Assembly: GCA_016926185.1 (NCBI GenBank)
Contig: JAFGPD010000038.1
Location: 1-39,465, forward strand
Source of the DNA: Candidatus Woesebacteria bacterium
Lineage (GTDB): Bacteria; Patescibacteriota; Microgenomatia; UBA8517
DNA length: 39,465 bases
Direction of reading: 5' to 3'
The notes beneath the pieces are model-generated. The model worked only from the letters and a program-made list of their open reading frames with translations. It ran no database searches and was not told the DNA's origin. Of the stretch, positions 24,919-32,169 are shown piece after piece. Made by a program: the position numbers and the translations under genes. Position 1 is the stretch's first letter, and each line of letters begins with the position of its first letter.

Positions 24919-25611
24919 ATGGGAAAAGACAGGGAAATTGTGACTTCTGATGAGATAGCTTCTGAATTTGAAAGAAAATTGAGAGAAAGAAAAAAATGCA
25001 TGCAAGCTGTACGAAATGCAGCTTTAGAATTGACTAATGCGCATCCTGACCAATTTAGCGTGATTCCGATAACGAATGAACATATGCAACAAATTCTGGC
25101 TGAAACGGAATTTGATGTTGAATTTGAAGACAGACCAGAAACTTTGAGACTTACTCTGGATGTAACTGCATGGGATAGTGGCGATTTGGAAAATTGTATA
25201 AATATCAGACCGGCAGAAGGGAAATGGATGGATGATGATGCGGTTTCTTACAGGTTGGATATAAGTCAAGGAAGAGATGTGATCGATGAATATGAAAGGT
25301 TGAAGGCTAAAATATCAATTGCTCCTGAAAGCACGTCTGATGAGTGGTTTCAAGAAACAATGAGAGGAGTAATTGCTGGGATGTATGATATTGGAGACAA
25401 CGGTATGGTCAGTGAAATGACTGATAATTATGCAGAGACTACTATAAAAACCGATACTGCTAAACAGATTCTAATAAATGCTAAGAATTTAAGGAGGCCG
25501 ATAGATGGATATGGAAGAGTGCGGGGGGTAACTTTTACGCAGTTTAGAGAATATATTGATCAGAATGAAGGCCGTCAATTAATATATCCGCAAAAAATGC
25601 TTGGTTTTTGA
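24919..25611 (+). CDS. Hypothetical soluble protein
   Basis: 230 residues from ATG 24919. The N-terminal helix is charged (SEFERKLRERKKCMQAVRNAALELT), followed by mixed alpha/beta sequence (LRLTLDVTAWDSGDLENCINI, VTFTQFREYIDQNEGRQL). No signal or membrane segment, no family recognised. The 230-residue length and even amphipathic pattern indicate a folded cytoplasmic protein. Confidence 0.7.
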   Translation: MGKDREIVTSDEIASEFERKLRERKKCMQAVRNAALELTNAHPDQFSVIPITNEHMQQILAETEFDVEFEDRPETLRLTLDVTAWDSGDLENCINIRPAEGKWMDDDAVSYRLDISQGRDVIDEYERLKAKISIAPESTSDEWFQETMRGVIAGMYDIGDNGMVSEMTDNYAETTIKTDTAKQILINAKNLRRPIDGYGRVRGVTFTQFREYIDQNEGRQLIYPQKMLGF

Positions 25612-25663
25612 AGGTGATATGTAGCTATTTATCCTACATTCTTTGAATTCATGGGTGAGTATC

Positions 25664-25682
25664 GTTTCTTGAAACAAGAAAC
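25664..25682 (+). terminator. Weak hairpin after the 24919 gene
   Basis: GTTTCTTG-AAA-CAAGAAAC, an 8-bp perfect stem followed by TCTTAT. The T-run is poor, so termination is uncertain; it could also be a binding site in front of the HAM1-like gene. Confidence 0.35.
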
Positions 25683-25691
25683 TCTTATCGA

Positions 25692-25721
25692 TTGAGTGAG
25701 ATTGGTTTGAAGTTATATAAT
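25692..25721 (+). promoter_or_regulatory. Leaderless promoter of the HAM1-like gene
   Basis: -35 TTGAGT (25692-25697), 18 bp, -10 TATAAT (25716-25721), seven bases before ATG 25729. The earlier ATG at 25720 overlaps the box and is rejected. Confidence 0.65.
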
Positions 25722-25728
25722 GCTTCCA

Positions 25729-26343
25729 ATGAAAGAACTATTAGTCGGAACTTCTAATCCTGCGAAAGTTGAACAAGTGAGAGGGGCTTTGTCTCCACTG
25801 GAAGACATATTGGTTGTTGGAGTAGAGGACAAGGCTGAATTGCCTGAAGTTGTTGAAGACGGAGAGACAGCTCAGGAAAACGCACGAAAGAAATCTATTG
25901 CTTACGCGGAAGCTTTGGGGACAACGGTGCTTTCAATGGACAATGCTTTGTATTTTGACGGTTTGGAAGGTGATGACAGACAGCCCGGTCTAAGCGTCAG
26001 AAGGTTTGCAAAAGAAGGGGAAAGACCCAATGATAATGAAATACTGAAATATTATTCTGACCTGATAGGTAGTTTGGGTCAGGAGGTTAATGGTAGGTGG
26101 GAGTTTGCAGTTTGTGTGGCCGATCAAGATGGGATAATTTCAGAAACAACAATACTTTCTCCTCGTGTTTTTACGAGTGTTCCAAGTAACAAGGTAATTG
26201 AAGGATATCCTCTCGAAAGTCTGCAAAAAGATCCTGAGACAGGTAAATATATTTCCGAGATGTCAAAAGATGAGTCAGATGAATTCTGGAACAAAATTAT
26301 CGGAAAATCCCTTCAGGAGTTTGTTTCAACTTTAGATCTATAA
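25729..26343 (+). CDS. Non-canonical purine NTP pyrophosphatase (HAM1/RdgB-like)
   Basis: 204 residues from ATG 25729, giving the family start MKELLVGTSNPAKVEQV. Other family features are EDGETAQENARKKSIAYAEALG, a substrate-loop region SMDNALYFDGLEG (usually DDSGLEVDAL, so diverged), QPGLSVRRFA and a C-terminal GKSLQEFV. HAM1 proteins hydrolyse ITP, dITP and XTP to keep them out of nucleic acids. The altered DSGL region makes it a divergent member. It converges with the RNHCP gene with a 31-bp overlap. Confidence 0.8.
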   Translation: MKELLVGTSNPAKVEQVRGALSPLEDILVVGVEDKAELPEVVEDGETAQENARKKSIAYAEALGTTVLSMDNALYFDGLEGDDRQPGLSVRRFAKEGERPNDNEILKYYSDLIGSLGQEVNGRWEFAVCVADQDGIISETTILSPRVFTSVPSNKVIEGYPLESLQKDPETGKYISEMSKDESDEFWNKIIGKSLQEFVSTLDL

Positions 26344-26809
26344 TTATACCCAAATAGGGCAATAAGCAGCTCATCCTTATCCTCTTTAGTTAGAAGGAAG
26401 ATATCTTGCCTTTCGAGCCTGTTTTTTAATTCTGTACTGATTTCTAGACTGCTATTGAATACCTCCAGGATAGTGTGGCAATTATCGTCTCCGGCGATAC
26501 GATTCACTTTAATTGCGCTACATCCCAAGCATAGATGGACCAGCTTGATCTCTCCGGTAGTTCTGCCAGTGTACCGATTGATCTGCAATTGTCCAAATGT
26601 GAGCCCGATCGGTTTCATTCGAGAGCGGCAATCACACATCCTGTCACCGGGACGGTTATCAACATGCAATGACCACAGGCAATACGGACAATGGTTCCTG
26701 TGCTTTGTGCCTATTAAGCTATCACTGAAGATCATCTCACGGCAATTTCGGCATCTGAATGCCTTATTGCGTGAGTCGCTGTTTTTGCACTGTAGTTAAA
26801 TCTCTTCAT
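26313..26809 (-). pseudogene. RNHCP domain protein, 5' frameshift in an A5 run
   Basis: From 26735 the frame reads RNHCPYCLWSLHVDNRPGDR and then KPIGLTFG ... LVHLCLGCSAIKVNRIAGDD, the full RNHCP signature. The family's first zinc knuckle (F-x-C-x-x-C, here FRCRNC) lies just upstream in the same frame but has no start codon. A leaderless promoter and ATG at 26809 open MKRFNYSAK in another frame. The two frames meet at an A5 run (26782-26786), and one extra A would join them. RNHCP proteins are small zinc-binding proteins of unknown role. The gene is either recently broken, mis-sequenced, or read by slippage. Confidence 0.75.
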
Positions 26810-26815
26810 AGCCAT

Positions 26816-26821
26816 ATTATA
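26816..26821 (-). promoter_or_regulatory. -10 box for RNHCP gene
   Basis: TATAAT on the minus strand, six bases before the ATG at 26809. It supports that ATG as the true start of the frameshifted RNHCP gene. Confidence 0.6.
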
Positions 26822-26896
26822 CAACAGGAGCTATTTATTCTTCTTTCCATCTTACAGATTGTGATACAATTCTTCTCGCTGCTTAGGTCTTTAAAT

Positions 26897-27127
26897 ATGA
26901 AGGAATGCAAATTTGGAACAGATTGCAAGGGGGGAGAAGATTGTTTGTTATTCAAAAGATATCAAACTGATAAAACTCTTAAGCCAATTCTATTTGTTGA
27001 AAACAGTTGTCCTGAAAAGTACGTCAGAATTGTACAAAGGGATTGGCTACTAAGAAGAGCAGGTGGCAACAAATTCACTGAAGATTTTCTTCGAGATTGG
27101 ACTACCAATGAAGCAAAGACTGAATGA
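26897..27127 (+). CDS. Small Cys-rich hypothetical protein
   Basis: 76 residues from ATG 26897. Cys at positions 4, 10, 15 (CKFGTDCKGGEDC) and a later ENSCPEKYVRIV could form a zinc site. The remainder is amphipathic (IVQRDWLLRRAGGNKF). A TACAAT box 26 bases before the ATG is a possible promoter. The longer upstream frame reads through the RNHCP promoter and looks non-coding. No family. Confidence 0.7.
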   Translation: MKECKFGTDCKGGEDCLLFKRYQTDKTLKPILFVENSCPEKYVRIVQRDWLLRRAGGNKFTEDFLRDWTTNEAKTE

Positions 27128-27199
27128 CCTCTTTGTTGTGAATTATTCTGAAATATATTCAATAAACAGGGGTTTTACCTTTGTTGGAATACAGAGATA

Positions 27200-27499
27200 C
27201 TATTTTTCAATGTGTGAAATATATTGACCAATATATTGACCGGAAGAAGCAGCGGAGCTTACAGCTACAAAACCTACATTTTCATCTTTTTGATAAAGAT
27301 AAAAATGTTGGTGAAATTTTCTTTCTGAATGATGTATTCTGCAATTTTCAATAATTGGACAATCTTTTGCTGTAGAACCTGTATTTATTTCAACAGTAAG
27401 CCTGCCAGTGAACTGCCAACTGCATTTTGTGCATTTGGCTGTCACTCCGATACTGGTATATTCTAGAGGTTCAGAATTTTGTAATTCTTCTTTTGACAT
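27200..27499 (-). CDS. Small Cys/His-containing hypothetical protein
   Basis: 99 residues. AKCTKCSWQFTG carries a CxxC knuckle; KDCPIIENCRIHH and HQHF supply further Cys and His ligands, suggesting a zinc-ribbon-like fold. The C-terminus is polar. No family recognised. One of four neighbouring small Cys-rich genes. Confidence 0.68.
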   Translation of the reverse strand: MSKEELQNSEPLEYTSIGVTAKCTKCSWQFTGRLTVEINTGSTAKDCPIIENCRIHHSERKFHQHFYLYQKDENVGFVAVSSAASSGQYIGQYISHIEK

Positions 27500-27553
27500 G
27501 ATTTAAGGTTTTTAAATTGTGCTATGCTGGGATTTGATTAGTAAAAAAAGAAG

Positions 27554-27922
27554 CTATTTCCTTTCTCGTCTTCTACCGCGTACTTTTTTAATACCTAAAA
27601 TTTTTCCACCAGGTACGAAAGTGACGTCTAGCTCTTTTTCTGTATTTACTATTCTTCCTAATATTATCTTTTTAGTAGTGCCGTTTGGGTTATGAATTAT
27701 TGTGTCCGGATATATTCTTTTAGCATGTTGCGCTATACGCATAGTTTGAGTATTATCGTCATTTCGGACCCATTTTGTTACTCTGCCACTGATATTCGTA
27801 AGCGGGCAAGAATTAAGACATACTTCTTGACCCCATTTTATTGGGCCAGCACACTGATCCGTGGAATTGATTCTAGTATTAGGACAACCGGGAGGCAGTT
27901 GATTAGTATTTTCCTTGGTCAT
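27554..27922 (-). CDS. Small Cys-rich N-terminus / basic C-terminus hypothetical protein
   Basis: 122 residues. Four Cys in the first 40 residues (GCPNT, DQCAGPIKWGQ, EVCLNSCPL) suggest a metal-binding or disulfide knob. The rest is basic and beta-rich (TKKIILGRIVNTEKELDVTF) and ends KKVRGRRRERK, compatible with nucleic-acid binding. No family known. Leaderless promoter just upstream. Confidence 0.68.
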   Translation of the reverse strand: MTKENTNQLPPGCPNTRINSTDQCAGPIKWGQEVCLNSCPLTNISGRVTKWVRNDDNTQTMRIAQHAKRIYPDTIIHNPNGTTKKIILGRIVNTEKELDVTFVPGGKILGIKKVRGRRRERK

Positions 27923-27930
27923 TGTAAAGT

Positions 27931-27959
27931 ATTATATAAAAATTTAAGATAAAAAACAA
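27931..27959 (-). promoter_or_regulatory. Leaderless promoter of the 27554-27922 gene
   Basis: Minus strand: -35 TTGTTT (27954-27959), 17 bp, -10 TATAAT (27931-27936), eight bases before ATG 27922. Confidence 0.6.
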
Positions 27960-27979
27960 CACTATAGGAATTATTTAAG

Positions 27980-28018
27980 TAAGTGATCTTGGGGAGTCCA
28001 GCCGGGATGGGAGGTACA
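27980..28018 (-). pseudogene. Relic of a cupin gene 3' end
   Basis: 39 bp that match 30280-30318, the 3' end of the cupin gene, with four mismatches. Read on the minus strand it still encodes CTSHPGWTPQDHL (the intact gene has CTSNPGWIPQDHL). No longer homology continues on either side, so a cupin-like gene was here and has been deleted, or this is a short transferred patch. Confidence 0.65.
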
Positions 28019-28034
28019 TATTTTTGTTAAAAAC

Positions 28035-28062
28035 TTGCATTAATATATTCCTATAGTACAAT
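28035..28062 (+). promoter_or_regulatory. Promoter of the duplicated gene
   Basis: -35 TTGCAT (28035-28040), 16 bp, -10 TACAAT (28057-28062), nine bases before ATG 28072. Confidence 0.45.
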
Positions 28063-28071
28063 AAACTTATT

Positions 28072-28459
28072 ATGGCACCGATTGAAAGTATAAGAAGAGC
28101 AACAGAAGAAGAACTGGAAACTTTAGACCCCCAAAATAATAAATCAATATGGGAAGATAAGGCTCGTAAGGTTATGAGTATAATTGCTGACGGAGAAATA
28201 GCGGCTCTTGATATTTCTGGAGGTTCTCGTGAGGTAAGAAGATAAGGCTCGTAAGGTTATGAGTATAATTGCTGACGGAGAAATAGCGGCTCTTGATATT
28301 TCTGGAGGTTCTCGTGAGGTAAACAGAACCTTCTCTGGTATACGCCATATTGTTAATAAAGAAGGTATTGAAATACACTCCAAGAGAATAAAGACGGGAG
28401 AGGGTGAAGATGGAGACCGGTACACACTTTATTTATCAAGCAGGAAATTTGAGGAATAG
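28072..28459 (+). pseudogene. 100-residue hypothetical gene broken by an 85-bp tandem duplication
   Basis: ATG 28072 encodes MAPIESIRRATEEELETLDP and onward, but stops at 28245 because an 85-bp segment is exactly repeated in tandem (85 is not a multiple of three). Removing one copy restores a continuous 100-residue frame ending RYTLYLSSRKFEE at 28459. An ATG inside the second copy (28259) could give a 66-residue C-terminal product. The intact protein would be small, acidic and cytoplasmic with no recognised family. The exactness of the repeat shows the event is recent or is a population variant. Confidence 0.75.
28153..28322. repeat. Exact 85-bp tandem duplication
   Basis: 28153-28237 is identical to 28238-28322. 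Both start GAAGATAAGGCTCGT and end CGTGAGGTAA. The pair sits inside a small gene and shifts its frame. Confidence 0.95.
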
Positions 28460-28471
28460 TTATTTTGTGCT

Positions 28472-29185
28472 ATGACTAGAAATATAGAAAGACCAAGCGG
28501 ACTAGAAGTGAGTTTAAGATTACTAGGTGCGGGTGTTGCGTTGGCAGGATGCAGGAGGGTTACACCAGCTGAGTCCCCAGAAAAAGCCGCGTTAAGAGAC
28601 TTGAACAGTAGGGGTAAAAGTGGTCAAGAAATTAGCAGACCCCCAGTTGAGAGCAAATCAGATATCGACGAGTTTAATGTGATTGTGACACCATTAGATT
28701 TAAGAGATCAATATTTACAAGAAGAGATGTTAGAAGCTGGAGTAGTTGAGCCGTACGAAACCAAGAATGGCGATGTGCTATATCTTGATCTTATTGCAAA
28801 GGTTTACACACCTGAGCAAAAAAAGCAAAGAACCCTAGATTATAGATCAGACCCTTCACTACAAGGTGTGGTTTGGGCAGAAAACGCTGATTTGAGAGTG
28901 TATACGACTGGTGAAGGTGCATTTTATCTTCCTGTTACCCCCGTAGATGAGGATGGAGGAGTAATAGTAAATGAGAGAGTGCCTTTTCCCTCAGATGAGA
29001 TTGATGATGAGGAACTGACAAAATTCACGAATGGTACATATATATTTGACCTAGAAAGACGTCAATGGGTAAGGCTAAATGAAGAAGATAAATTAGAGGT
29101 TTATCAAATTATTGAAGAAAAAGGTGAACAGCCCGGCCATTTTACAAGAGTGTCTGAACAATGGGTAACAGCAGATGGGAAATAG
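28472..29185 (+). CDS. Putative lipoprotein
   Basis: 237 residues. A short N-terminus with a hydrophobic stretch ends in a lipobox, VALAGC (Cys near residue 27), indicating a lipid-anchored exported protein. The segment after it is polar and Pro/Glu-rich. The folded part (VIVTPLDLRDQYLQEEMLEAGVVEPY ... YIFDLERRQWVRLNEEDK) has beta-rich repeats but no family I recognise. It begins 12 bases after the broken gene. A TATTTT box near 28461 may be its promoter. Confidence 0.72.
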   Translation: MTRNIERPSGLEVSLRLLGAGVALAGCRRVTPAESPEKAALRDLNSRGKSGQEISRPPVESKSDIDEFNVIVTPLDLRDQYLQEEMLEAGVVEPYETKNGDVLYLDLIAKVYTPEQKKQRTLDYRSDPSLQGVVWAENADLRVYTTGEGAFYLPVTPVDEDGGVIVNERVPFPSDEIDDEELTKFTNGTYIFDLERRQWVRLNEEDKLEVYQIIEEKGEQPGHFTRVSEQWVTADGK

Positions 29186-29240
29186 TAAAAATAACTATAA
29201 GTAATCTCCAATTATAACCCTACGCAGAAAAACCGATTTA

Positions 29241-29264
29241 TAAACAAGGGTTTAAACAAGGGTT
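29241..29264. repeat. 12-bp tandem repeat with adjacent hairpin
   Basis: TAAACAAGGGTT occurs twice in tandem. The second copy forms a short hairpin with the following GAACCCTT (AAGGG / CCCTT) and a T-run, a possible weak terminator between the convergent lipoprotein and FkbM genes. Confidence 0.55.
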
Positions 29265-29311
29265 GAACCCTTTTGCAATAATACCTTAAGTCTGAATATT
29301 TGTATTTATCA

Positions 29312-30181
29312 CTATAATTGACGTAAATATTTTGTTTTGTGGATAGCTAAGACGTTTCCTTGATCAGAGTGGCTGGTTTCAGATAATGGTTTGAGACCGT
29401 TTCCGTTCCATGAATGAAATCCATATCCAAGATTCCCAAGGAGATCAAGGCAGGCTTGAGTAGAGTTTTCAGGTGTTCTTCCGCAGTCTCCAGTTTCCAT
29501 GATGACACTTGGAAGACATATAGAGAGAGTTGCATGCGATCCTTCGAGTATAGGCATTTCATGGTTTTCAGCATCAATTTTGATAAGATTCGGCACGATA
29601 CCGCTTTCTGATACAAAATCATCAATAGATATAGTTTTAACAGGTAGAGAGTGTGTTTTTATTTTTGCCAATATTTCTGCAGGCAATCTAGGTACTTGAC
29701 CTAAAGTGTTACTAGCTTCAAATTTTGTAGGAAGAACCGTAAGGTTGAGAGTATTACCTGAAGAACTGGAAACCGCTGAATCAACTATTGTCACGTTTGG
29801 TAACATATCACAATTGGTATGTAGCATTCTCAAAGCTTCGGGGGAAGGTTCAAAAGCAACGATATTGCCATTACCTTGAAGGATCTGGTTAGCTTGGAGT
29901 GTTCGCAATCCATAATGTGCACCAATATCGAAAAAATTATCTTCTGGTGTGATTGACCCCTCGATCATTCGTGAAATTTCAGGTTCGTAATCACCTTCAT
30001 ATGCCAAAACTGTTGAGACATTTTCAGGTAGTTTAACTCTCATCACGGAACCGCAAGATAGTTTTACTGATGTTTCAAAAGGCCTTCCTGTAAATTGTGT
30101 TAATTTATTAACGGCAGACACTCGTAGCCTGTCGGGTCTTTCTATCAGTCTATTTCCTTTTGTGAAGATCTCTTTGAACAT
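29312..30181 (-). CDS. FkbM family methyltransferase
   Basis: 289 residues. SAM-binding motifs: NFFDIGAHYGLRTLQA (motif I), IVAFEPSPEALRML (post-I acidic), and the FkbM signature LIKIDAENHEMPILEG. The last usually reads KIDVEGaE, so ENHE is a small variation. FkbM enzymes O-methylate sugars or polyketides and are common near surface-glycan genes. No glycosyltransferase is nearby in this window. A TATAAT box (30194-30199) lies 12 bases before the ATG. Confidence 0.88.
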   Translation of the reverse strand: MFKEIFTKGNRLIERPDRLRVSAVNKLTQFTGRPFETSVKLSCGSVMRVKLPENVSTVLAYEGDYEPEISRMIEGSITPEDNFFDIGAHYGLRTLQANQILQGNGNIVAFEPSPEALRMLHTNCDMLPNVTIVDSAVSSSSGNTLNLTVLPTKFEASNTLGQVPRLPAEILAKIKTHSLPVKTISIDDFVSESGIVPNLIKIDAENHEMPILEGSHATLSICLPSVIMETGDCGRTPENSTQACLDLLGNLGYGFHSWNGNGLKPLSETSHSDQGNVLAIHKTKYLRQL

Positions 30182-30270
30182 TTAACTATAAGAATTATAC
30201 TAAAAACAGATGCAATGTTCTACTATAGGATTGATTATCGGCTAGAAAGATTGATTTTGTGCTGATAATT

Positions 30271-30627
30271 CTATTCTTGTAAGTGATCTTGGGGAATCCA
30301 GCCGGGATTAGAGGTGCATTTGATCCACGTTTCGCTGCCTTCTGCCCAGTGAGTCTGACCAGGCTCAATTGTGTAAGAATCAGCCTCGTGAAGTTCATGT
30401 TTCTTACCGTCGATGAAGAGAGTCAATTTTCCTTTTATGACTTCATAGTATTCTGTAGACTTGCTGTGGTAGTGGGGTTGAATTTTGTCGATAACTGCGA
30501 TTGCAACACTTTCTTCAGGGTTCTCTGTTGAAGGATTAACTTCACAGATTATTTCACCTTCGCCTTCTATCACAGTTTTTCCCGGATACTTTTTCTGGAG
30601 TTCCTTCACCACTTTCTTAGTGTCCAT
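30271..30627 (-). CDS. Small single-domain cupin
   Basis: 118 residues from ATG 30627, with a TATACT box seven bases upstream. Both cupin motifs are present. Motif 1 is around IQPHYHSKSTEYYEVIKGKLTLFIDG, with the His-x-His and downstream Glu. Motif 2 is YTIEPGQTHWAEG, giving the last His. The metal-binding triad is thus complete. Single-domain cupins act as isomerases, epimerases or small-molecule sensors; the specific reaction cannot be read. A short second copy of its 3' end survives at 27980. Confidence 0.88.
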   Translation of the reverse strand: MDTKKVVKELQKKYPGKTVIEGEGEIICEVNPSTENPEESVAIAVIDKIQPHYHSKSTEYYEVIKGKLTLFIDGKKHELHEADSYTIEPGQTHWAEGSETWIKCTSNPGWIPQDHLQE

Positions 30628-30681
30628 ATCCAAAAGTATATCATTCGAGGATATGTCAAAGATAAACCGTACAATCTTCCA

Positions 30682-30981
30682 TTATCTTCTTTTTAATGCT
30701 TCTTCATATAGCTTTTCAGCAGCGTTCGCAAGATCTTTTAGATTTTGATGTAATAATTCATTTCCGGTTTCATCAGCGAAACTCAAATCATCGACTGTAA
30801 CCCCGTAACCCTCTTGAGTTTTATCTTTGTGAAACTCGCTTTCTCCATACGGTCTAACAAATCCGGCATTATAACAGATCTCAAATGTCATTTCGTCTTG
30901 TTGAGCTCTCTCAAGAAGACGCATAAGTTTTTCTGAAGAATTAGGGTTTGTGTCGCATGATATTGAAGGTATAGGTTTCAC
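30682..30981 (-). CDS. Small hypothetical protein
   Basis: 99 residues from GTG 30981, or from an internal ATG 19 codons later. Acidic, helical at both ends (SEKLMRLLERAQQDEMTFEI and LKDLANAAEKLYEEALKRR), one Cys in the middle. No known family. Its 5' end overlaps the start of the plus-strand gene at 30950 by about 30 bp. If the internal ATG is used, the overlap disappears. Confidence 0.6.
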   Translation of the reverse strand: MKPIPSISCDTNPNSSEKLMRLLERAQQDEMTFEICYNAGFVRPYGESEFHKDKTQEGYGVTVDDLSFADETGNELLHQNLKDLANAAEKLYEEALKRR

Positions 30982-31399
30982 ATATGTTCCTAATTCAAAT
31001 GAAATTGCTTACTTTGCGGGTGTCGAAGATGTCTATAGTGCTTATACGATCAATTATTATGATCCCAACAACAAGAGAGTTGTAAAATATAAAATCCCTG
31101 GTGAAGGTAAAGATAGCATAGGAAATTTACAAGTTTCATCCAACAAGGCAATGGTTTGTTTCGAGCATGGTTCATCTGGATTTCATGGTTATTCAATTTA
31201 TCGTCTTTCAGATATGCTTGAATTGGGTAGTGGGGGACAATACTCATATTGTGAACATTGGATAAATAACTCCAGCATTGTTGTCAGATATAAACCATAT
31301 AATAATCCTTCACGAGTAACTCATAAAAGAATTTACGATATTGATACGGGAAAATTTGATTTTATTTCTGTAGACAACTACATGCATATGCCAGAATAA
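30950..31399 (+). CDS. Possible truncated beta-propeller-like protein
   Basis: 149 residues from a GTG; the frame stays open upstream to 30905. Sequence such as FTYVPNSNEIAYFAGV, YSAYTINYYDP, SIYRLSDMLELGSG and IYDIDTGKFDFI looks like successive beta-propeller strands. The coding region is short for a propeller and has no signal peptide, so its 5' part has probably been lost. A copy of the intergenic repeat starts 42 bases after its stop. Confidence 0.5.
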   Translation: MSHDIEGIGFTYVPNSNEIAYFAGVEDVYSAYTINYYDPNNKRVVKYKIPGEGKDSIGNLQVSSNKAMVCFEHGSSGFHGYSIYRLSDMLELGSGGQYSYCEHWINNSSIVVRYKPYNNPSRVTHKRIYDIDTGKFDFISVDNYMHMPE

Positions 31400-31440
31400 G
31401 CTTTTCATATACAACTTCGAGTGAACATATTTTTTTAGGT

Positions 31441-31475
31441 TAAATTGCAGGCTTGTGCTGAGTGTTGACGAAGTA
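31441..31475 (+). repeat. Intergenic repeat family, copy A
   Basis: TAAATTGCAGGCTTG, then TGAGTGTTGACGAAGTA, in the same orientation as the gene before it. Copies B and C follow the next two genes. A related tail, GGTCAGGAACTTC, appears at 31521 in a diverged continuation. Confidence 0.8.
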
Positions 31476-31604
31476 GGCTAGTGAACTTTGCTGTGCCTTT
31501 CTGAAGCCTTGTGCGAAAGAGGGTCAGGAACTTCAATATTAACCAATCAACATCGTTTGGTATAGAATACAGTTATGGATAATATTCAGTAAAAATCTTC
31601 AATA

Positions 31605-32006
31605 ATGTCAAAATTATCAAAACCTACTGGTAATAGATTTTTATCTAAAAGGATACTACTAATTTTAGGATTGATATTAGTTCTAATTATTATATTGGTT
31701 GGGGTAGAGCCAAGATTTCACTATCATGATGGTGGAGGCGTGTGTAAAGTAAGCGGTTGGGCTGGTTTGGGAATACCAGCTAAAAGAAGAATATGTTTTT
31801 GTGCAGGTATTGTAAGTCCAATCAGGACTGGCTGGTTTGAAGGACCATCAACCTACACTTGTGGAGGCTTGGGAACATCTTTCATAAGTCCTTTGAGTGT
31901 GCCAGGCAACATTAGTTCTAAAATTAATAAGGTTGTGGATTGTTTTAGCATGATTGGTTCAGGCAGTGATTATGAAGTAAGTAGTAAGTGCAAATTTTTG
32001 TTTTAG
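31605..32006 (+). CDS. Membrane-anchored Cys-rich hypothetical protein
   Basis: 133 residues. One N-terminal membrane helix (LLILGLILVLIIILVGV) and a small extracellular domain with six or more Cys (VCKVSGW, RRICFCAGIV, YTCGGLG, VVDCFSM, SSKCKFLF). These suggest a disulfide-stabilised fold outside the cell. No family recognised. It lies between two copies of the intergenic repeat. Confidence 0.68.
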   Translation: MSKLSKPTGNRFLSKRILLILGLILVLIIILVGVEPRFHYHDGGGVCKVSGWAGLGIPAKRRICFCAGIVSPIRTGWFEGPSTYTCGGLGTSFISPLSVPGNISSKINKVVDCFSMIGSGSDYEVSSKCKFLF

Positions 32007-32061
32007 TGTCCCTCTGAGTTCTATTACCACCCCAATGAACCTTGTCGTATTATTTTGAGGC

Positions 32062-32131
32062 TAAATTGCAGGCTTGTACTGAGTTTTTACGAAGTAGCTC
32101 GCACTGAGTGTTAACGAAGTGTCAGGAACTT
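32062..32131 (+). repeat. Intergenic repeat family, copy B (double)
   Basis: Begins TAAATTGCAGGCTTG, then TGAGTTTTTACGAAGTAG, and a second half GCACTGAGTGTTAACG ... GTCAGGAACTT. The repeat core (tgagtNttNacgaagt) thus occurs twice here. Confidence 0.8.
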
Positions 32132-32169
32132 CTTTCTATATTCAAAGCCAAATATTATACTTGTAGGTA

